From the NCBI RefSeq assembly GCF_000003815.2, contig NC_049984.1:23901805-23965804 (forward strand): a stretch of DNA of 64,000 nt, read 5' to 3'. The position numbers were made by a program, and so were the translations under genes. Shown in pieces: positions 1 to 10,320 of this stretch (its first letter is position 1; each line of letters starts with the position of its first letter). The notes beneath the pieces are model-generated. The model saw only the letters and a program-made list of their open reading frames with translations, made no database searches and was not told the origin of the DNA. The stretch comes from Branchiostoma floridae (taxonomy: Eukaryota > Chordata > Leptocardii > Amphioxiformes > Branchiostomatidae).

Positions 1-469
1 AAGATTGGTGAGAATTTACTAAGAAACGTTCTGAAATTGAGTTAACTTTTGAACAGAAGCAGCCATCCCTTCACCCGGAAATGACGTCACTGATTCCTAG
101 GTAAAACCCCTGTCACTTATTCAGGACCTTCCGGTCCGATGACTTCCGACCACTCCCCTCTTCTCAAAAACTTCGGCGCTTGTTTGGAAGTGGTTTAAAT
201 CCATCCTATTCTCCATGTACATAGACAACGGAGGGTATGGCAAAACAGGTGACAGAAGACGCCTTTTCAAAGCCACCATACCGATTTTTTTTTTTTTTTT
301 GCTTTGTTGTTCGGAGTATCCGTCTCCTAGGACTTCCGACTAAGGATGTAAAGGGTTCCTCCTACCCCTGACTCGTGTGTCATGGCGGATGCGTCATGCC
401 CGAACATGTCCCTAAGGCCTGTCACTGCCACTAGCTGCTGCTAGATACTCATTTACACCTGAGTCAAGT

Positions 470-601
470 GTGAGGAAAGTCGTGTAAAGTGCTTTTCCCA
501 AGGAAAGTCCCAAGGGCACAGGATCGGTGGCACAGCCGGATTCGAACTCAGGACCTCCTGGGCCTGAGCCGAATGCGCTGCCAATTACGCCACGTGGCCC
601 C
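470..601 (-). repeat. tRNA-derived SINE
   Basis: Read on the minus strand, this starts near position 600 with a tRNA-like block. The A box is TGGCGTAATTGG and the B box GTTCGAATCC, spaced as in a tRNA, followed by a non-tRNA body containing the words GGGAAAAGCACTT (here slightly diverged). A second copy with the same body lies at 56160-56285. The acceptor stem does not pair well, so this is a SINE and not a working tRNA gene. Confidence 0.6.
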
Positions 602-1614
602 GCTGGCCCCGTGTTCCAGAAATTCTCACTGCATTCCAGATATTGTGCCCGTTCTTTTGGCTGGCCCGAAAGTTTTTGACATGTTAAAAACTGTCGAGGT
701 GCATTCGAAGTGGAGAAATATCGAACGGCATTCGAAGTGTATTCTAAGTGTATTTTAAATATTCTAACTGCAGTATGACCGCATTCTACGGCATTCCAAC
801 ATTATTCGAGACATTCATATCTCATTCCATGGAGAACCTAAACGGCAAGCCACTTCGAATCTTGTCAGAATGTGGCCAAAAGAATATCTGGAATGCAGTG
901 AGAATTTCTGCGAATATTCCCTGGAATAGAAAAGAATTTTCATTCCGACGGCATTCCGGATCATTCCTTCTCGTGTGAAGGGGATATAAGGTCCGTTTAG
1001 AATTCCCACCCAAATGGTCCCGAATGTGGCACGAATTTTGCAAATACAAATACCGGCTGGTTTTGCTTGATTCCTGCTAATACGTTTTCAGTGTGAAGGC
1101 CCTATTACGATAGACGTTGCCAAACCCAGTGTCTGACACTGGGACTTGAACAAGAGTCTCCCAACGTTAACTAATTGATCCTCCGTGGCACGGACCATGA
1201 CTCAGAGTTTAATGGAAGCGCAAGTCCCTAACTCAGGTCCCGAAGTCAGAGTTTAACTGGAAACGCATGGACGTACCCAACAGAAACAAAACCCCACTGT
1301 AAGTCCGCCGGAAGTCCGGTGTGTACCTGGGTCCTATGAGACAGACATAGAAAAAAAGGTGACAAGACCTATATAAAGAGTACGTTTAGTCATCTGACCT
1401 GCTAGCATCACGGTTTTGATCCACTAACAATAGTGCCATGAACCAGAAATAAACTCATGAATAGCCGTACCTTAATATGTTTGCCTTTAACATGCTTACC
1501 TTAACATGTGTAGCTTTAACATGCTTCAGTGCAGCTTCACCGTCCGTCGTGCGTGATATGTCTACGTATACACTGGATCAACCTTGACCCCATAATATGG
1601 TTTAATATTCCAGT

Positions 1615-1850
1615 CAAAAGCCTAATACAATGTATTTGGGCCTAATACAATGTATTCCAGGGCCTAATACAATGTATTCCTCAAATATAATGTGTTACAT
1701 CCACTGTATTACTCAAATACAATGTATTACAGGTTCAAATACAATGTATTTCACGGATACAATGTATTCCAGGGGCAAAATACATTGTAGTGAGCCCAAT
1801 ACAATGTAGTGCGTGTAGTGAGCCCAGTACAATGTAGTGAGCCCAATAAA
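1615..1850. repeat. Array of ~10 near-palindromic motifs
   Basis: About ten copies of the near-palindrome ATACAATGTAT occur every 18-28 bp, with changing spacers (CCAGGGCCTA, CAAAT, GTGAGCCCA). The first three units are spaced evenly; later ones drift and mutate to TACAATGTAGTGAGCCC. It behaves as a degenerate minisatellite. The core palindrome is kept better than the spacers. Confidence 0.7.
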
Positions 1851-2489
1851 CTCGCACTTTAAACGTTTGTCAGTTTAAAACCTTTATCTATAAACAATTT
1901 CGCTTTAGCTAAATGCAAATACCTTAGTCATGGCCCCCGCTATCCCTGTCTTCTGCTGACTCGTCTTCGGATCGGTACCTGCAGCTTGAACTCCATTCTT
2001 TTTTTTTTCTCGAGGCCTACGTAACAGCCCAGCATGTAGCTGCGGGTGCCGGTCCGAAGCAGTCGCCCACTACACACACCAAGCAAAGGATATTACTCCT
2101 CGGCAAACCTTCCCAGCTCATATAGACACTCAGTTAACTTATTTACTCTTTCCGAAAATGTTCAGATTTCTTTATTACTTAAATTCGTGAAAGCCCATCT
2201 TTTTCATATTCCATTAATTCCAAATTTCTAACTACAAGTAAAAATTTCATTACAACCTTTAAACAATTTACAGCCTGATTTATTCATTCTTCCAAGCTTT
2301 TTAGTTTGTATAATTTGACATTTTGTTACTGGGGGTAGGGGATCGGACACGCGCGCATATCAACTTTTGTTTATGTCATACATATGATCTAATTTCCATT
2401 TTTTTTCAGTATTGTTAACATCCTGCTTCTTTTTGCATTTTGCTTAGTCTGGTTATGTTTATGTTTTTGTAAATATATATATATATATA
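1851..2489. other. Non-coding stretch, no gene seen
   Basis: AT-rich sequence with poly-T runs near 1998 and 2398 and a short AT dinucleotide run near 2476. I see no convincing coding or RNA feature. Confidence 0.5.
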
Positions 2490-2625
2490 CGGCGTGTCTG
2501 CGTGCTTAAAAATCCGTCGGTCGGAGTTCGTACGGAGGCGTCACTTACAACTTACGGATCCCAAAATATTGCCCAAGTTTTGGCACGTAGACAGCATGTA
2601 TTTTCATGTACGGCGGGTTGTGCTC
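2490..2625 (+). mobile_element. Fragment of the CCGCCGTACGTGCAA MITE family
   Basis: Matches the right half of the fold-back elements at 20133-20466 and 32101-32444, including the words GCGTGTCTGCGTGCT, TTTTGGCACGTAGACAGCA and TACGGCGGGTTGTG. The left half and left terminal repeat are absent, so this is a truncated copy. Confidence 0.65.
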
Positions 2626-2885
2626 GAAGTGGCTTGCCGTTTCGGTTCTCCATCGGATGAGATAAGAATGTTTCGAATAATGTTGGAATGCCGTTGAATG
2701 CGGTCATACTGCAGTTAGAATAGTCAAAATACACTTAGAATCCACCTTGAATGCCATTCGATATTTCTCCACTTCGAAAGCACCTCGACAGTTTTTAACA
2801 TGTCAAAAACTTTCGGACCAGCCAAAAGAATGGGCACAAATATCTGGAATGCAGTGAGAATTTCTGAAACACACTACGAATTAGC

Positions 2886-3850
2886 AGAAATTGCCAGGAA
2901 TAGAAAACAATTTTCATTCTTACGGCATTCCAGCTGATTTTTGCTCTCGTGAGAAGGGGGACGCAAAAATGGTGTTCGTATGTTCGAAAAGGTGTCTGAT
3001 GCACGTTAAAGTGGAATGGCAAGCAACTTCCCCCTGTTAAAATGTACCCTGCTCTGGAAACAGTGAGGAAACTTGTTGACCTGTGTTCCTCTAGGTGAAA
3101 AACAATAAACCTGTTACACCTCACGCTTGCGGCTGTGGTTCACGTTCTGTTTACTTTCAATACTCCCAGGTAACAACCATTACTATATCACCCATTCTTC
3201 GTAAACGTGTGCAATTGCTGTCGCACGAGAAGATCACCATAACAAATTACCAAGTTACGCTCTAACGTTGACTTTGGTGGTTTAATGTCACCAGTGGACA
3301 CTAGAAATGTAACTAGTAACACTGATCGCGGTACCACGGCAAGCAAATGATGTTCGATACTGCGAGGTGTACCCGGTGTAAAGTTGGACTTGAACGTTCA
3401 CACCGCCCCCGGAACCGGAAGTGCAACATGTTTTTTTAGGCCCTACGTTAGGCTAAGTGATCCAAGTGATCCAAAGAGTCCTTTCCTTTGAAAGTCAAGT
3501 TGCGGTTATCATCTTAAAGGTCATTGGGGAGGGGCCGTGACCGATCCCAAACTAGCGGCAAGAAACACGTGCCCCGGTAAAATTTCGGCGTCCCTTGATT
3601 TTTGCAACTTCAAAGATTATGATGACTAAAAACAAAGAACAAGGTGTGGTGCTCCGGTAAGTAACAAAGAACACAGGAAAATGACTCCTAGAAAAATGTA
3701 CATTTCACCACTTCTAGAGAGTATAGGTCTAAGGTGACTTAACCGAGGAGGGAAAAAAGTAACAAAAAAGCAGGAAATTCATTCTACCACCTAAAAGCAT
3801 ATTTAAAAAGAAAAAGATATGATGACTAAGTTTAAAACAATACACGTGCT
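2886..3850. other. Non-coding upstream flank of the cytokine gene
   Basis: No coding segment is supported here. It contains simple A-rich runs and no repeat family that I can match elsewhere in the window. Any distal promoter or enhancer of the cytokine gene would lie here, but no element is recognisable beyond the TATA-like site at 3853. Confidence 0.4.
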
Positions 3851-3852
3851 AC

Positions 3853-3858
3853 TATAAA
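3853..3858 (+). promoter_or_regulatory. Candidate TATA box of the cytokine gene
   Basis: TATAAA lies 121 bp upstream of the proposed start codon at 3974. A transcription start about 30 bp downstream would give a 5'UTR of roughly 90 nt. Only the motif and its position support this. Confidence 0.35.
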
Positions 3859-3973
3859 GTTGGTTTGGACGTCCATGTGCTGACAATAAGAGCCCAGGAT
3901 CATCCCAAAGGCGCTTCTACTGGACCGAAACCGACCGTTCTACAGCAACTTTACCTGGTGCACCAGCCCCGAT

Positions 3974-6900
3974 ATGTCTTCTCAACACACAGGTAAAAAA
4001 TGTGTAGTCGATTTTGCCAATGAAATGTTTCTGACTTAATTAGTATAAGGTAGTATCTCACTGCAATTGGGGCACCGGTGCAGCACTGTGAAATTTGTTC
4101 ACTGAGGCACATTGTTATATGTAAAAGTTTAACTTAGAAGAAAAAAAATACACAAAACGTAAGAAAACTTGTTCTTTATCTCTGAAATTCGTTGAGTAAT
4201 CTTTCGAACCCCACAGTGCCGCACTGGTGCCCCAAGTGCAGTGAGGTCAGTGAGGTACCACCTTTAGAGAGAAGAGATGCTGCTACATATGTCTAAGCAC
4301 TTCTATACTAAGTTTCAGGTCATTTGTTTGTTTAACCAGGGTACATGAGCCAAAAAGTACTTTTTGGGTAAAAATGACCGAAAATCGCAAAATCAAGCAT
4401 TTTGTTGTACTGTATGTCTAAACTGTTTGTAACATGACGATGACTTCCCGTTTCATTGTTCGACAGTAACTCTGCTACTATCATGGGCGCTGTTCCTGGT
4501 GACGGTTGTCCGGACTGTCTCCTCCTTTCCAGCCGGGGACTTTCGACCGATGGACCGACAGCCTCGCTTCGTTCACCACGCTCACATGAACCCCTACAGT
4601 CCTTGTGAGAGAAGGGGGTTCAGGAAAGACCTTCAGCTGACGGCAAAAACCATCCAACGGACCAACGACACTCTGACAATGATGGTAAGCAACTGTTATA
4701 TCCACTGCAACTGGTAGTTTCAATGTTGCGGTGTTTTTTTTCTGTTGCCATACTTTTTTTTCCGTGGTCTTATTTTCAACATCATTGATAGCTTGTAGTA
4801 ACGTTAAAGACTTGCAGAAATACAATTGAATACAATTTATTTTTTAACGATCTAGAGGATCATTTCCTCGCTATTAGATTGAAATATTTTTCATGTGATA
4901 ATTCGGTCGGGAAGTAATGTTAAAACGTCTTCAAAAAGTGCGACTTGGGGCATCCGAGGGCGAATTCAAATGATATGCATGACGTCATTTTAGAGAGTCG
5001 CGTTCTTCTAGTAGCTCTACCCCTGTCCGCTGTAATGGCGTCTTGTACTACAGGTCGTGTTAGTACAAAGTCCAGTAGAAGTTATTGTGTCGCAGGAGGC
5101 CCACATGGCGTTAGCTGTAAGAATAGTCAGTCTACCGAGGGGATATCTATGCACAGATTCCCCAAAGTTAAAAATGACAGAACTGTGGCTGACAAATTGA
5201 GAGTCTCAGCGAGCTAGAAAACAGTGTACAAAATTATGTATCAAGTTTGTTCAGAGGCATCGGCATGGTTCCTTCCGCGACATCTACGGCTCCGCACACT
5301 TCGAGCTCCGCACACTTCGAGCCCTCGTGCTTCAACATGAACCTTGAGATTATATTTGGGAGAGCTGTGGGATGACCAGAAGGATTATCGCAGGAAAAGT
5401 TCCAACTATTGACACCGCTGGTCTGCCGACTCCCAGTCACGGAACGCACGCGGAGAAGGGTGGATTCGCCACAGTTTATCACAGCTGCAGGACGTTTATC
5501 TGTCACATACTAGTAGTAATTCGCCCTGTAAATTTACCTTGTATTTCGCTTATTCTGGTCATAACTGCGGTGCCATTATTGTGAAGTACTTGTACGCTTA
5601 GACTCCGACACAAAACAGCACAAATGATTCTTGGATTTTACATCTTTGTCGGCGTCCGGATAGATTTCATAACAAAGTGAACCGCTTGTACCGAACTCGT
5701 AACAACAATGTCAAACGACGCTGTCCCAAGATTTTCAAGCACGAAAATTTGCTGACCGTATTCAAAATACGTTGGAAAAATTGTCACTAGATTTTGTCAT
5801 GAATATTGTAGTTCTTGGTCTCAGTAAAACCAAGTTACGAGCGAATCTGCGATTTTTCGTCGTCAACAACAACAACTCTAAGAAAAATGGCCCCAAAAAA
5901 GATGGCGGCCGTGCGCTAAAATCCTGAGACTTTTCGAATTTTCTTTCACGGAAACACCAGTCTCACTGTCTGTATGTTTTTCCTCGAATCACTAGGAGCT
6001 TACGAAATCTGTCTGTTGTGTAGTGTCTTTAGCGGTGGACATGTTGTTGATAGGTGAGTTAAAATAGTTTGGTTTTGTATAAAAACTTCCGAAGCGTAAC
6101 CTGAGCATGTAAACAAAGGAAAATATATCTGGGTTGCGGGACCACAAGCATGTACATACTCGTTACTATGTCATCGATAACTCGTTTTTGCTCGTGTAGC
6201 TACAAACTTGGCACTTTTGTCGCTAGATTTTGTCATGAATATTGTAGCATTGATATGTAGTACTGATATGGTCTCCGTAAAACCTAGTTACGAGTGAATC
6301 TTGGATTTTTCGTCGTCAACAACAAAGAAAAATTCCTCACAAAAAAATGGCGGCCCCGTGCGTGCCATGCGCTATTATTTAACCACACTTTTCGAATTTT
6401 CTATCACGGAAACACCAGTCTGTGTGTTTTCCTCGAATCACTGGGAGCTTACGAAATCTGTCTGTTGTGCAGACAAATATGAGACAGAAAGAACAGTCAC
6501 TATCAAAATGTTTCACGGACTCGTCACAATCTGGAGGCGTTTAGCTATCGGCCGTGCTCACGACTAGAAATAGTCAGTCTACGACGTACTATCTATCCGA
6601 TAAAAGCTTACAGGTTTGTAAATAAACACATACTTTGAGTGGGAATGTATTTTGAGTCGCATTTCTTGTGGCAATGAGGTTGCTTCTCATTTTAAATCCT
6701 GGTGAACTGTACGTAGTTAGTTGCTCAGCTGTTGTATATTTGTACGCGACCAGTTAGTCCCGGTTTCGCTAGCAGGCACAAGCGGAGACCGCAAAGAGGC
6801 ACAAACTTCTGCGCTTCCGCTAGAAAACATCTTCAAATTAATGTACAGCATGGCCTCCTTACTGAGGATAATGTAAGCTCATGCTATCATTTGTGTATAG

Positions 6901-9173
6901 TAGAAGCGATGGCTGTTTATCCCCGCTTATTCCACACACTACAATAATGAACTTTCTCCCCGCTTGCGTTACGCACGCTTGGTACGTGCTTCAACTTCAA
7001 GTGCCTCTAAGATATATTTTAGTGGCGTGAATACGAACGAAATTCCCTTCAAGTGAAGTGAAGTGTGTGTTCTTTAGTCGTGCCGAGTTTCGTCAATGAA
7101 TTATGTTTCCTTTATAAGATACGGGTCTATCAAATGTACATTATTCCCCTAGTCAACCATACCAGCTAGTAGGGACTAACTAAAATGACGTCACGGCGTG
7201 TTCCTAATTAGTTCCAGCAAAGAGCTCAAAGTACACATTTTTATGTCGCTGTTTGAGGGACTTCCGGACGGACAATTGATTTGAAACTTGCATTGACTTT
7301 TTCAGAAAAGATCAAATTTTTACATTATTGGTAGAAAATGCTACAGACGATTTCATTTCAGTTACACTTTAAGGTCCGTGTTATTATCTCCATGAAAAAT
7401 AGGGATATTCATTTGGGTGTGCCTGTCTGTCTGTCTGTCTGTGTTTCCAGACTTTTGCAGTTAGCATAACTCAAGAACCTCTTGACGAATTGCGATGATA
7501 TTTGGTATGTGGGTAAGTGTTGAATAGATAAAGGTCAAGGTCGATTTTTAGCCCCCTAGTATGTGACCTTGGTACTCCAGCAGAAATTCCATTTTATGTA
7601 TCTTTTGACCTGGACATGCCATGGTCTTCTTTGGTGACAAATAGCTTGTGTTCTAAAGAAGACGTGATGTATGTTTGGGTCCCCTAGCAGCTTGCTCTGG
7701 TGCTGCAGGGGTGTTTTTGTCAAAATCTTCCGAGGAGAATAACGGAACAAAGTAACGACGGATTTCCGTGATATTTAGTACATGTATGCAGTGATCTTTG
7801 CCAGGAGATGTTATTTGTATAGTAACATTGATCACCACAAAACTTATTGATTTTTTTTACAGAAACAGGAGCTTTTCATGTCGGATGATTGGTCTCTACC
7901 CACTTATTTCGAGGTGAGTAACTTTGCCATGGCTTTATTCATTATGATTAGTCAAGAATATATTGGTTCAAGAAAAGTGAAAAGTTTTTTATTTTATTTT
8001 CATCGATTGCCACATACTGTAAATGCAGAAACTTTCGCGGTGGTTTAATATTCGCGGTTTTCGCGGTGGCCGCTTCACCGCGAACTTAAAACCACCAGGA
8101 ACATTTTTCCATGGCTTTAAAAGACTACAGTGCATGGTGCTTCCGCGAAATTAAAACCACCGCCAAAAAGTCACTTTTCCCGCTACCGCGAAATTAAATC
8201 CCCGCGAACTTAAATGCATTTACAGTATCCCTCTCTCTCCCTCACACAAACACTCATAGCCACACACACACGCATCCGTAAATAGTTTCATCAGTTTTTA
8301 AGAGACTCTTTTAACACAACAACATTTTTACCCCGAAATTTCGGTGACCGTCTGTCACCTTCCTCAGGGCAATTCTAAGTTCGCTGCGTTACAGCGTGAA
8401 CCAGTCAAAATGAACACAAGATACAAGTACACACACACACTTAGTAAACATAATGAAATGTTTAAAATGAAATATCATACATTATCCAGGAGGACAGGGG
8501 TCTGGTTGCACTGTTCCGTAACCTCAGCAGTTTCGAGCAGACCATCCCAAGCGTCATCCTGGAAGCACAAGATCTGGACGACTACAGCGACACCTTGGGG
8601 CAGTCGATGTATCACACCGGTAGCGAGCTGAACAAGTTGCTGTTCAAACTAAGCATTACGGTAAGAAACCACGTGTTGCTAGCCTGATTAAATCTCGCTT
8701 ATAGCAGCCTGCCCAGCAACATCTGGCCGGCCTCTGTGGGGAGGGGCCAGTTACACCCTTGGGTAGCAGAGCTTGTGTTACACAGACTAATCTGTTGCTA
8801 TGAACAAAAAAAAAAAAAACATTTCAATGAATTGCGTACACGGATTTGCTCTTCTTTATTCATCGTTTTTAATCCCGAGACGGAAAATTATGCCCCCTGG
8901 CTGCTTTCCTCAGCACTGCAGCAGAACCTTCTATCTTTCATCATGTGCATGCTATTTTCGTTGATCGAAATATTTCGTTTCTCTCCGTTTTGCTAGTTGA
9001 GGGCGGCTGGGGAGTTGGGCGATCAGGACTGGACGGGCGAGCCCATTCCCCTCCAGGACGTGGGGGGTAGCCGTTACTGGCACCATGTTCGAGACTTCGC
9101 CTTCTTCCAACATCTGCTTGGAATTCTGCAACTGCTAAAAGCGCAACTCGAGGCTAGGTTGGCGGAGTGTTAG
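3974..9173 (+). CDS. Secreted class I helical cytokine, IL-6/CNTF/CLCF1-like, five exons
   Basis: Seen: coding exons 3974-3992, 4467-4684, 7863-7913, 8490-8660 and 8997-9173, all with GT-AG borders, join to 211 codons plus TAG. Intron phases are 1, 0, 0, 0. Exon 1 has only 19 coding nt (MSSQHT plus one base). Residues 7-26 form a hydrophobic signal peptide (TLLLSWALFLVTVV). Four amphipathic stretches follow: about 58-85, 97-123, 126-158 and 178-208. Sequons are at N73 and N107. Only two cysteines occur in the mature chain (C53 and the last residue, C211). The last helix (SRYWHHVRDFAFFQHL) has an aromatic-x-x-basic start followed by DF, as at the receptor site III of CNTF/CLCF1/LIF; an EPIPLQDVGG loop precedes it. 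Known: the 1-0-0-0 phase pattern and tiny first coding exon are typical of long-chain class I cytokine genes such as IL6, G-CSF and EPO. Inferred: an extracellular ligand for a gp130/LIFR-like receptor acting through JAK-STAT. Sequence identity is too low to name an orthologue; other long-chain cytokines remain possible. Confidence 0.75.
4046..4266. mobile_element. MITE (GGTGGTATCTCACTGCA family), cytokine intron 1
   Basis: A fold-back element whose ends read AAGGTAGTATCTCACTGCA and, inverted, TGCAGTGAGGTACCACCTTTA, each followed by GGGGCACCGGTGC or its complement. Further copies are at 51402-51676 and 52270-52516 in IMPA1 introns. Non-autonomous: nothing coding is inside. Confidence 0.75.
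5785..6470 (+). repeat. Direct duplication (~240 bp x 2) in cytokine intron 2
   Basis: Positions about 5785-6021 and 6220-6470 are diverged copies of one segment. Both run from CTAGATTTTGTCATGAATATTG through TTTTTCGTCGTCAACAAC and ATGGCGGCC to GGAGCTTACGAAATCTGTC. The two copies differ by many small indels. Neither keeps a common long reading frame, so I do not call them exons. Confidence 0.65.
7385..7850 (+). repeat. Interspersed repeat, 'tcaagaa...ccccctag' family
   Basis: Starts with a TCCATGAAAAATAGGG block and a CTGT run. It shares the motifs ataactcaagaac, gccccctag, and tgctgcaggggtgtttttgtcaaaa with the elements at 40160-41270 and 47525-48175, and in reverse with parts of 29000-30950. 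It is an old, internally variable non-autonomous element in cytokine intron 2, ending just before exon 3 at 7863. Confidence 0.55.
8014..8228. mobile_element. MITE with ATACTGTAAATGCA ends, cytokine intron 3
   Basis: The terminal inverted repeat ATACTGTAAATGCA is matched at the right by TGCATTTACAGTAT. The interior is built of repeated CGCGAA(A/C)TTAAA and CCGCGAA words. About 215 bp long and non-coding. TA dinucleotides at the borders suggest Tc1/mariner-type mobilisation. Confidence 0.75.
8681..8757. repeat. Short interspersed repeat, cytokine intron 4
   Basis: TAGCCTGATTAAATCTCGCT, followed by a GGCCGGC-rich segment and GGGGAGGGGCCAG. The reverse complement is at 61262-61340, with related pieces at 42590-42665 and 48325-48425, so this is a dispersed family. 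It begins about 20 bp after the exon 4 donor. Confidence 0.6.
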
Positions 9174-9190
9174 GGAGTACAGGTCGTTCA

Positions 9191-9377
9191 CACTTCCGAG
9201 TACGCATGTGCAGCGACTGGAATTGTGGGTAATGTGTCAAAGGTTAAGGCCCCTCATTTGTAAACTTGTACCATTGTCTGAATTTGCATAACAATATCCA
9301 GACGTGTTTTGTCTCAGGGGCATTCACCTTTGACACATTACCCACAATTCCTGTCGCTGCGCATGCGTTCGGAAGTG
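9191..9377. repeat. Fold-back repeat in the cytokine 3'UTR
   Basis: The left arm 9191-9254 (starting CACTTCCGAG) pairs with the right arm 9316-9377 (ending CGGAAGTG); about 90% of positions pair and the loop is about 60 nt. It begins 18 nt after the stop codon and precedes both polyadenylation signals, so the mature mRNA should carry a long hairpin. Confidence 0.8.
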
Positions 9378-9957
9378 TAAAAGAGTTTATACTGAACATA
9401 TTGAACATGTTGTATACGATTGTATGTCAGCATCTGATTTTTACATTTATGAAATAAGTGAGTGACACTGAAATTTTTCATTAGAAATCTGTTCCAACGA
9501 ATGCCAAAGGCACTTATTAAAAAACGTTTGCCAATTAATATTTTATGCTAGCGTAGCATAGACACTGTTTTGTGTAGGTAGTAACTGCCAATGTGACATA
9601 GTATGGTTATGACTGTACAGGCGACATTCTCTAGGAACCCCAAAACTGATACGAGCTCGCGATTGAAAAACGCTTGGCCACAAAAAAAGTTCTCAGTGTG
9701 AAATCTAACTGGTCAGGAAGGTTGAACAAATGATTAAAATATACCAAGTACGGTATACCGAATAGATTTTTGCTCTTTAACATATTTTATTGACTTGTGA
9801 ATTTACTTTCCATTGTATCAGTATCCGTTTTCGGATATTTTTGTAGTCCATAGATTTATTGATTTATTCGTAAATCCATACATTGTACCATGTACTACTG
9901 TCAAGCGATGAAATTTAGTAATTTATCATAGTTTATTGCACGTAACTTTGTGACATG

Positions 9958-10096
9958 AATAAAAGGTTGAGAATCGTCACTAGAAGCCTTTATATTGTAA
10001 ACGTTTTGATCTTAATTCTATTTTGTTTGAAGTTAAGAAATCTATATATTTATGAACAAATGATTATTATATTGTAAAAGAAACAATAGAAATAAA
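9958..10096 (+). terminator. Candidate polyadenylation signals of the cytokine gene
   Basis: AATAAA occurs at 9958-9963 and again at 10091-10096, downstream of the stop at 9173 with no other gene between. Use of the first would give a 3'UTR of about 0.8 kb. Signal choice cannot be decided from sequence alone. Confidence 0.5.
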
Positions 10097-10320
10097 GTGT
10101 GCTTGTTTTTCCAAAAATGCTTACTGATAGCATGATATAACGTCCTTGCTGATAGGAAGCATGTTGCTGTTATTATTTTTTTTGTACCCGGAATACAAAT
10201 ACAAATATAATTACTTTATTTTTCCTTGGGTGCTTTTTGGTGCATTTGAGTTTTTCTGATGAACAAGTAGCATAACATCACCAATCAATAATCCATAATC
10301 TGATCAGAGAGATGGGCATA

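Larger units (their letters stand above)
605..2885. repeat. Inverted pair of ~255-bp repeat arms
   Basis: The segment at about 610-865 reappears as its reverse complement at about 2625-2875. Shared words include the GACATGTTAAAAACTGTCGAGGT block and the GAAGTGGAGAAATATCGA block. Positions 876-960 repeat part of the arm in direct orientation. The 1.75 kb between the arms holds the palindromic-motif array at 1615-1850 and no coding sequence I can support. Probably remnants of one fold-back element or two inserted copies. Confidence 0.6.

Noticed and set aside
465-601. Functional tRNA gene
   Set aside because: A and B boxes are present but the acceptor and anticodon stems do not pair, and the same body recurs at 56160-56285, as expected of a SINE.
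4945-5217. 90-codon frame in cytokine intron 2 as an extra exon
   Set aside because: No matching splice sites or conserved motif, and inserting it would break the phase-0 joining of exons 2 and 3.
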